A DNA stretch of 22,512 nt, from the NCBI GenBank assembly GCA_900549375.1, contig URNY01000024.1, positions 1 to 22,512 on the forward strand, given 5' to 3'. Shown piece by piece: positions 21,542 through 22,512 of this stretch. Source of the stretch: an uncultured Bacteroidales bacterium (lineage in GTDB: Bacteria; Bacteroidota; Bacteroidia; Bacteroidales; Muribaculaceae). The translations under genes were made by a program, and so were the position numbers. A model generated the notes under the pieces. That model made no database searches, was not told where the DNA came from, and saw only the letters and a program-made list of their open reading frames with translations. How positions within the stretch are numbered: the first letter of the stretch is position 1; the number at the start of each line of letters is the position of its first letter.

Positions 21542-22512
21542 TTCACCTCAAAGTTCGGATCTACATATTTACGGATGTTCTCGCGCATCGATTCCACTGT
21601 CTCCCATTCGGTGTTGTTGTCCGAGCTGTAATGGAATCCGTCGGGAACGGGCTTCCCGTTGTGATGTTTTATATAATCTTCTCTTGTAACATTTGCCGAA
21701 TATGAAGGAAGAATTGCATAATAACGGCCTAAATCTATAGTGTTAAGCGCATCGGTGGCTGTGATCATTTCTTCATGCAACTTCTCTCCGGGACGGATAC
21801 CGACTTCTATCTGAGGGATATTGGGCGCGATTGCAGTAGCGACATCCTTGATATGATATGAAGGGATTTTGGGAATGAAAATCTCGCCTCCCAAATGATG
21901 CCCGATTGCCCACATCACCAAATCGACACCTGCCTGCAGGGAGATGTTAAAACGCGTCATGCGCATGTCGGTGATCGGGAGTTCTTTTGCTCCGCTGTCG
22001 CGTTTGTTGATAAAGAAAGGAATCACCGATCCGCGAGAACCCATCACGTTGCCATATCTCACAACCGAAAATTTGATCGGACGGGAGCCTCTGATATTAT
22101 TTGCTGCCGTAAAGAGTTTGTCGGATGTCAATTTCGTGGCGCCATAAAGATTAATCGGGGCGCACGCTTTATCGGTGGAGAGTGCCACAACGTGTTTTAC
22201 GCCGGTTGCCAAAGCTGCCTTTATCACATTCTGAGCTCCGTGCACATTCGTCTTGATGCATTCCTCAGGGTTATATTCTGCGGTATCTACCTGCTTGATA
22301 GCCGCTGCGTGGATAATCACATCCACTCCCTCACATGCGCGTGTTAGCCGCTCTCCATCGCGGACATCGCCGATAAAGAAGCGTAACTGCGGATATTTGC
22401 TTTCGGGATATTTCTGTTTTAATTCGAACTGCTTAAGTTCATCACGAGAATATATGATAATCTTTTTTACGTTGGGATAATCTCTGAGGATTGTCTCTAC
22501 AAATTTTTTTCC
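21538..22512 (-). CDS. pseB: UDP-GlcNAc 4,6-dehydratase (inverting), 5' end outside window
   Basis: The reading frame is open from the stop at 21538-21540 to the window edge, 324 visible residues. An in-frame GTG at 22326 is internal, because clear family sequence continues beyond it. The first visible residues (GKKFVETILRDYP) begin at the last Gly of the Rossmann G-x-x-G-x-x-G loop, so only some 15 residues are missing. Motifs are IYSRDELKQ, FFIGDVRD, IIHAAAIKQVDTAEYNP and the catalytic S-T-D-K...N-L-Y-G-A-T-K segment (D, K and Y of the FlaA1/PseB group). It converts UDP-GlcNAc to the 4-keto-6-deoxy L-arabino sugar, the first step of Pse synthesis. Confidence 0.95.
   Translation of the reverse strand, partial: GKKFVETILRDYPNVKKIIIYSRDELKQFELKQKYPESKYPQLRFFIGDVRDGERLTRACEGVDVIIHAAAIKQVDTAEYNPEECIKTNVHGAQNVIKAALATGVKHVVALSTDKACAPINLYGATKLTSDKLFTAANNIRGSRPIKFSVVRYGNVMGSRGSVIPFFINKRDSGAKELPITDMRMTRFNISLQAGVDLVMWAIGHHLGGEIFIPKIPSYHIKDVATAIAPNIPQIEVGIRPGEKLHEEMITATDALNTIDLGRYYAILPSYSANVTREDYIKHHNGKPVPDGFHYSSDNNTEWETVESMRENIRKYVDPNFEVK

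Noticed and set aside
22253..22512. pseB starting at the GTG at 22326
   Set aside because: The frame stays open upstream and encodes conserved PseB sequence (IYSRDELKQ, FFIGDVRD) to the window edge, so the true start is outside.

Overview
The window is most of a surface-polysaccharide (O-antigen or capsule) gene cluster. Apart from one transposase, every gene is on the minus strand, so transcription runs from high to low coordinates. The organism is probably a member of the Bacteroidota, most likely Bacteroidales. This rests on recall of the protein families and on four sequence features: moderate-to-low GC, weak or absent Shine-Dalgarno sequences, TAnnTTTG -7-like motifs, and an IS4-type element of the kind common in Bacteroidales. 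It is an inference and no database was searched.

Region 1 (22512 to 14804) is a nonulosonic-acid block of the pseudaminic acid (Pse) type. In transcription order it holds PseB (N-terminus outside the window), PseC, an aldo/keto reductase, an SpsF-type cytidylyltransferase, a class III PLP aminotransferase, a PseH-like acetyltransferase, PseG and PseI. Each canonical step from UDP-GlcNAc to CMP-nonulosonate has a candidate enzyme. The aminotransferase and reductase are extra, so the product may be a modified or different nonulosonate.

Region 2 (14749 to 12136) holds two genes with no evident place in polysaccharide synthesis. One is a small HNH-fold protein whose expected first catalytic His is Tyr. 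The other is a 724-residue protein with a possible winged helix, a PIN-like nuclease domain, a coiled coil and two C-terminal membrane helices. A perfect 10-bp AT-rich palindrome lies between them. This is the better of two candidates for an undescribed nuclease or defence module.

Region 3 (12099 to 2317) handles assembly and export: an acyltransferase-3 membrane protein, a Wzx flippase, an unassigned glycosyltransferase, an EpsG/Wzy-like polymerase, two GT4 glycosyltransferases, a LicD-family phosphotransferase and a GT2 glycosyltransferase. An IS4-family element (about 6363 to 7612) sits between the polymerase and the first GT4 gene, pointing against the operon.

Region 4 (2304 to 72) is a three-gene cassette bounded by two direct copies of a 59/66-bp repeat that differ by exactly one 7-bp unit. 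Its genes encode an unknown 257-residue protein, a 73-residue basic protein and a ComEC-like metallo-beta-lactamase hydrolase. It is the second candidate accessory module. Just beyond it (50 to 1) are the first codons of an NAD-dependent epimerase/dehydratase, where the polysaccharide genes resume.

No stretch longer than 300 bases lacks a gene. The longest gaps are 2158-2316 (one flanking repeat), 3127-3265 (AT-rich, little seen) and 6354-6484 (left end of the IS). I saw no tRNA, rRNA or CRISPR array.
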